NCBI RefSeq assembly: GCF_001984035.1 | Contig: NZ_CP019449.1 | Coordinates: 3,658,001-3,722,000 of the forward strand | Reading direction: 5' to 3' | Source: Sphingopyxis sp. QXT-31 | Lineage (GTDB): Bacteria; Pseudomonadota; Alphaproteobacteria; Sphingomonadales; Sphingomonadaceae | Length of the DNA stretch: 64,000 nt | Shown: positions 61,035 to 64,000 of the stretch, piece after piece | Position numbering within the stretch: the first letter of the stretch is position 1 | Layout: the number at the start of each line of letters is the position of its first letter | Position numbers and translations under genes: made by a program | The notes under the pieces: model-generated | The model's input: the letters and a program-made list of their open reading frames with translations, nothing else | Database searches by the model: none | What the model was told of the DNA's origin: nothing

Positions 61035-63899
61035 ATGAGCAAGCCGACCAATCGCCATCCGCAACTGCGCCGCGGCGCCAGCGTCCTCGCGCTGGGCCTC
61101 GCGATGAGTGTCTTCGCGCCGCACGCCTTCGCGCAGGACAGCGCGCCCGTCGCCGACGATGCCGGCGAGGACGAGATCGTCGTCACCGGTTATGGCGCCA
61201 GCCTGCAGAGCGCGGTCAACGCCAAGAAGACCCGCGACCAGATCGTCGAATCGGTGTCGGCCGAGGATATCGGCAAGCTACCCGATGCGTCGATCGCCGA
61301 AGCGATCGCGCGCCTGCCGGGCCTCACCTCGCAGCGCGTGTCGGGGCGTTCGAACGCGATCTCGATCCGCGGTTTCGCGCCCGACTTCTCGACCACCCTG
61401 CTCAACGGCCGCGAGCAGACCTCGACCGGCGACAATCGCGCGGTCGAATATGACCAATATCCCAGCGAGGTCGTGAACCAGGTCCTCGTCTACAAGACGC
61501 CGATGGCGTCGATCGTCGGGCAGGGCCTGTCGGGCACCGTGGACCTGCGCACCATCCGTCCGCTCGATTACGGCAAGCGCGTGTTCTCGATCGGTGGGCG
61601 CGGCACCTGGGCCGATCTCGGCAAGCTCAACGTCGGGTCGAAGAAATATGGCTACCGCGTCAACGGCGTGTTCGTCGACCAGTTCGCGAACGACACGCTC
61701 GGCATCGCGCTGTCGGCGAGCTATGTCGACGAGCCCTATCAGATCCAGGAATTCAACGCCTGGGGCTATGCCGGGGGCGGCACCGCCGCGAGCCCGGTGG
61801 TGATCGGCGGGTCGAAAAGCTATGCGACCTCGACCCAGCTGACGCGCCTCGGGCTGCAGGGCACGGTGCAGTGGCGCCCGCATCCCAATTTCACCTCGAC
61901 CTTCGATGCGTTCTATTCGGATTTCAGCGACGACCAGATCAAGCGCGGCATCGAACTGCCGCTCGGCTTCGAGGGCAGCGTCGGGGTCAATGTCACCGAC
62001 GTCGACAGCAGCGGCGAGTTCGTCTTTGCGCGCGCGGGCACTTTCACCAATGTCGAGGGCGTGGTGCGCAACGACGTGTTCGAGCGTAACGCCAAGCTCT
62101 ATTCCTTCGGCTGGAACAACAAATGGGAAGGCGACGACGGTTGGAACGTCACCGCCGACATCAGCCTGTCAAAGACCGACCGCAACGAACTGATCCTCGA
62201 AAGCAACGCTGGCACCGGGCGCGGCGCGGGCGTCGGCGCGCGCGATACGATCGGCTTCACCAGCGACATCAACGGCACGGTGTTCAGCCCGACGCTCAAC
62301 TATGGCGACTATAATCTGATCAAGCTGACCAGCCCGCTCGGCTGGGGCGGCAACCAGACCGGGGTCAACGGCGACCGCATTCAGGGCGGGCAGGACGGCT
62401 ATTACAACAACCGTATCATCGAGGACGAGCTGTGGCAGTACCGGGTCGAGGTCGAGCGCGAACTCGACGGCTTCCTGAAATCGGTGCAGTTCGGGGTCAA
62501 TTATACCGACCGCAAGAAGAGCCTGACCCCCGACGAGGCCTTCGTCGGGCTGGTCGCGAACACCGACGGGCTGACCAGCGTCACCATCCCCGAGGAGTTC
62601 CGCCGCGGCACGACCAATCTCTCGTACCTCGGGCTCGGCCCGGTGGTCAGCTACGACCCGCGCGACCTGCTCGCGGCGGGCATCTACCGGCTGGTGCCCA
62701 ACCCCTATGGCGACGTCGTGGTCAAGGCCTATGACGTCTCCGAGAAACTGATGACCACCTATCTCCAGGCCAATATCGACCAGGAAATGGGCTCGTCGGC
62801 GCTGACCGGCAATATCGGCGTCCAGGCGATCTTCACCGACCAGAATTCGAACGGCGCTTCGGGCTCGTTCATCGGGACCAACCCCAATGGCTCGCCGAAC
62901 ATCCAGGGCATTCCGCAGCGCCGGAGCACCGATTATCTCGACGTCCTGCCCAGCCTGAACCTGTCGCTGCGCACCGACAGCGATTTCGTGATCCGCCTCG
63001 GCCTCGCGCGCGAGATCATCCGGCCGCGGCTCGACGACATGCGCGCGTCGCTGAGCTATGGCACGACGATCGGCGATCCGGGCGGGATCGTCTGCCCGGC
63101 CGGTCGGACCTGCGCCGTCGTGCGCGGCGATGCGGGTAATCCCGACCTCCGCCCGTGGCGCGCCAACGCCGCCGATTTGACCTTCGAGAAATATTTCGGC
63201 GGCTCGGGCTATGTCGCGGTGCAGCTGTTCTACAAGCAGCTGAAAAGCTATATCTACAACCAAGCGATCCCGTTCGACTTCACCGGCTATCCTATTCAGG
63301 CGCCGGGTAACGATTCGGGGGATACGGATGGCGACGGCTTCCCCAACCGCGATCCGCTGCCGATCATCGTCAACTACATGGGCACGATCAACGCGCCGAT
63401 CAACGGCGAGGGCGGCAAGCTCTACGGCGCCGAATTCGCCGCGACCTTGCCGTTCAGCACCTTCACCTCGGCGCTCGATGGCTTCGGGCTGACGGGCAGC
63501 GCGTCCTATACCAAGACCAATATCCAGCCGACCCCGGGCGCGCCGTCGGAGGACATCCCCGGCTATTCGAAATGGGTCGCCAACGGCACCGCCTATTTCG
63601 AGAAATGGGGCTTCAACGCCCGCGCCAGCGCGCGCTACCGGTCGAGCTTCATCGGCGAGCTGTCGGGCTTCGGCGGCAACCGCGTGCGGCGCCGCGCGCG
63701 GGCCGAGACGATCATCGACGCGCAGATCGGCTATGATTTCCAGCCGGGCAGCGCGCTCGAAGGCCTGTCGGTGTTCGTCCAGGGCCAGAACCTGACCGAC
63801 GAGCCCTTCGTCACCGACGATCCGCGCGATAGCCGGGCGGTGATCGACTATCAGACCTATGGCCGCCGCTTCCTCGCGGGCGCCTCGTTCAAATTCTGA
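61035..63899 (+). CDS. TonB-dependent receptor, second carbohydrate locus
   Basis: The 954-residue product has a signal peptide (FAPHAFAQ), a DEIVVTGYGASLQSA segment as TonB box, a plug domain with IARLPGLTSQRVSGRSNAISIRGFAPDFSTTLLNGR and a barrel ending in AGASFKF. The pattern DEIVVTGY-ASLQSAVNAKK is common in Caulobacter and sphingomonad receptors for plant or algal oligosaccharides. It is divergent from a LacI regulator. ATG at 61035 follows AGGGGTAAG. No enzyme gene accompanies it here; it may lie outside the window. Confidence 0.93.
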   Translation: MSKPTNRHPQLRRGASVLALGLAMSVFAPHAFAQDSAPVADDAGEDEIVVTGYGASLQSAVNAKKTRDQIVESVSAEDIGKLPDASIAEAIARLPGLTSQRVSGRSNAISIRGFAPDFSTTLLNGREQTSTGDNRAVEYDQYPSEVVNQVLVYKTPMASIVGQGLSGTVDLRTIRPLDYGKRVFSIGGRGTWADLGKLNVGSKKYGYRVNGVFVDQFANDTLGIALSASYVDEPYQIQEFNAWGYAGGGTAASPVVIGGSKSYATSTQLTRLGLQGTVQWRPHPNFTSTFDAFYSDFSDDQIKRGIELPLGFEGSVGVNVTDVDSSGEFVFARAGTFTNVEGVVRNDVFERNAKLYSFGWNNKWEGDDGWNVTADISLSKTDRNELILESNAGTGRGAGVGARDTIGFTSDINGTVFSPTLNYGDYNLIKLTSPLGWGGNQTGVNGDRIQGGQDGYYNNRIIEDELWQYRVEVERELDGFLKSVQFGVNYTDRKKSLTPDEAFVGLVANTDGLTSVTIPEEFRRGTTNLSYLGLGPVVSYDPRDLLAAGIYRLVPNPYGDVVVKAYDVSEKLMTTYLQANIDQEMGSSALTGNIGVQAIFTDQNSNGASGSFIGTNPNGSPNIQGIPQRRSTDYLDVLPSLNLSLRTDSDFVIRLGLAREIIRPRLDDMRASLSYGTTIGDPGGIVCPAGRTCAVVRGDAGNPDLRPWRANAADLTFEKYFGGSGYVAVQLFYKQLKSYIYNQAIPFDFTGYPIQAPGNDSGDTDGDGFPNRDPLPIIVNYMGTINAPINGEGGKLYGAEFAATLPFSTFTSALDGFGLTGSASYTKTNIQPTPGAPSEDIPGYSKWVANGTAYFEKWGFNARASARYRSSFIGELSGFGGNRVRRRARAETIIDAQIGYDFQPGSALEGLSVFVQGQNLTDEPFVTDDPRDSRAVIDYQTYGRRFLAGASFKF

Positions 63900-63912
63900 T
63901 ACCCTCCCCCTT

Positions 63913-63942
63913 GCGGGGGCGGCGGGATGCCGCCGCCCCCGC
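63913..63942 (+). terminator. Rho-independent terminator
   Basis: GCGGGGGCGGCGG and CCGCCGCCCCCGC form a perfect 13-bp stem with loop GATG, followed by AATTTTGTTT. It lies 13 bases after the TBDR stop. The last 58 bases of the window show no feature. Confidence 0.9.
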
Positions 63943-64000
63943 AATTTTGTTTGCACCCGAGGCCTGAGGTCGATCAAATGACCCCCATGCGGCTCATCAT

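Noticed and set aside
1..64000. CRISPR array or riboswitch.
   Set aside because: No regularly spaced direct repeats were seen, and no leader showed a known riboswitch core.

Overview
The window is a GC-rich alphaproteobacterial chromosome segment, most likely from a sphingomonad (Sphingopyxis or Sphingomonas type). The grounds are a PopZ/DUF2497 gene beside TolC and a protein-isoaspartate methyltransferase, a glutamate-cysteine ligase of the alphaproteobacterial/plant type, three TonB-dependent receptors (TBDRs), and flavin halogenase, cupin and GH97 genes grouped with a TBDR. The genus is inferred from gene content and order only. Genes are dense, with many 1-4 base stop/start overlaps. No prophage, integrase or CRISPR array was seen, and there is one insertion sequence.

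Layout. 1-6.4 kb: gshA (cut by the window edge), two large secreted repeat proteins and rsmE. 6.6-9.9 kb: a Tad-pilus-like trio (vWA-containing TadG type plus two TadE-like pseudopilins). 9.9-19.9 kb: housekeeping genes ubiA, smc, two DsbA-like thioredoxins, dciA, mutY, a serine hydrolase and nudC. 20.0-23.2 kb: an unknown cassette of two lipoproteins and a small protein, followed by an IS5-type element that landed exactly at the stop codon of the last cassette gene. 23.2-26.2 kb: popZ, tolC, pcm and tRNA-Cys.

26.3-36.0 kb is the most unusual region. A tight minus-strand operon (SDR dehydrogenase, E1-alpha, E1-beta, a free-standing 76-residue lipoyl protein and a lipoate-ligase-like protein) sits with an AraC regulator, divergent from a plus-strand set (TBDR, small cupin, PrpE-like acyl-CoA synthetase). 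No E2 acyltransferase and no E3 is encoded. I suggest an uptake and C-C cleavage pathway for an acyloin or alpha-hydroxyketone that uses a stand-alone lipoyl carrier. A decayed serine beta-lactamase-like gene follows.

37.2-49.7 kb is an alpha-glucan/maltodextrin locus: GH97 glucosidase, JmjC-like cupin, a flavin halogenase-like protein that has lost its catalytic residues, an intact flavin halogenase, a TBDR, an MFS sugar transporter and a divergent LacI regulator. Two similar palindromes, with the core ATGCAAAT and TTGCAT, lie by the transporter start and upstream of the TBDR.

49.7-55.2 kb holds OsmC, an epoxide-hydrolase-like enzyme, an MpaB-type oxygenase, two acyl-CoA dehydrogenases and a TetR regulator. 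Three copies of a palindrome (TATCA-N4-TGATA) lie at the three promoters of this group, which defines a local regulon. 55.3-57.8 kb: a GlxA-type AraC regulator, an alpha/beta hydrolase and a small membrane protein. 57.9-63.9 kb: a second carbohydrate-uptake set (MFS, LacI, TBDR) with a GTATACGTATAC operator candidate. Several intergenic inverted-repeat families are scattered through the window, including three related copies of about 130-150 bp.
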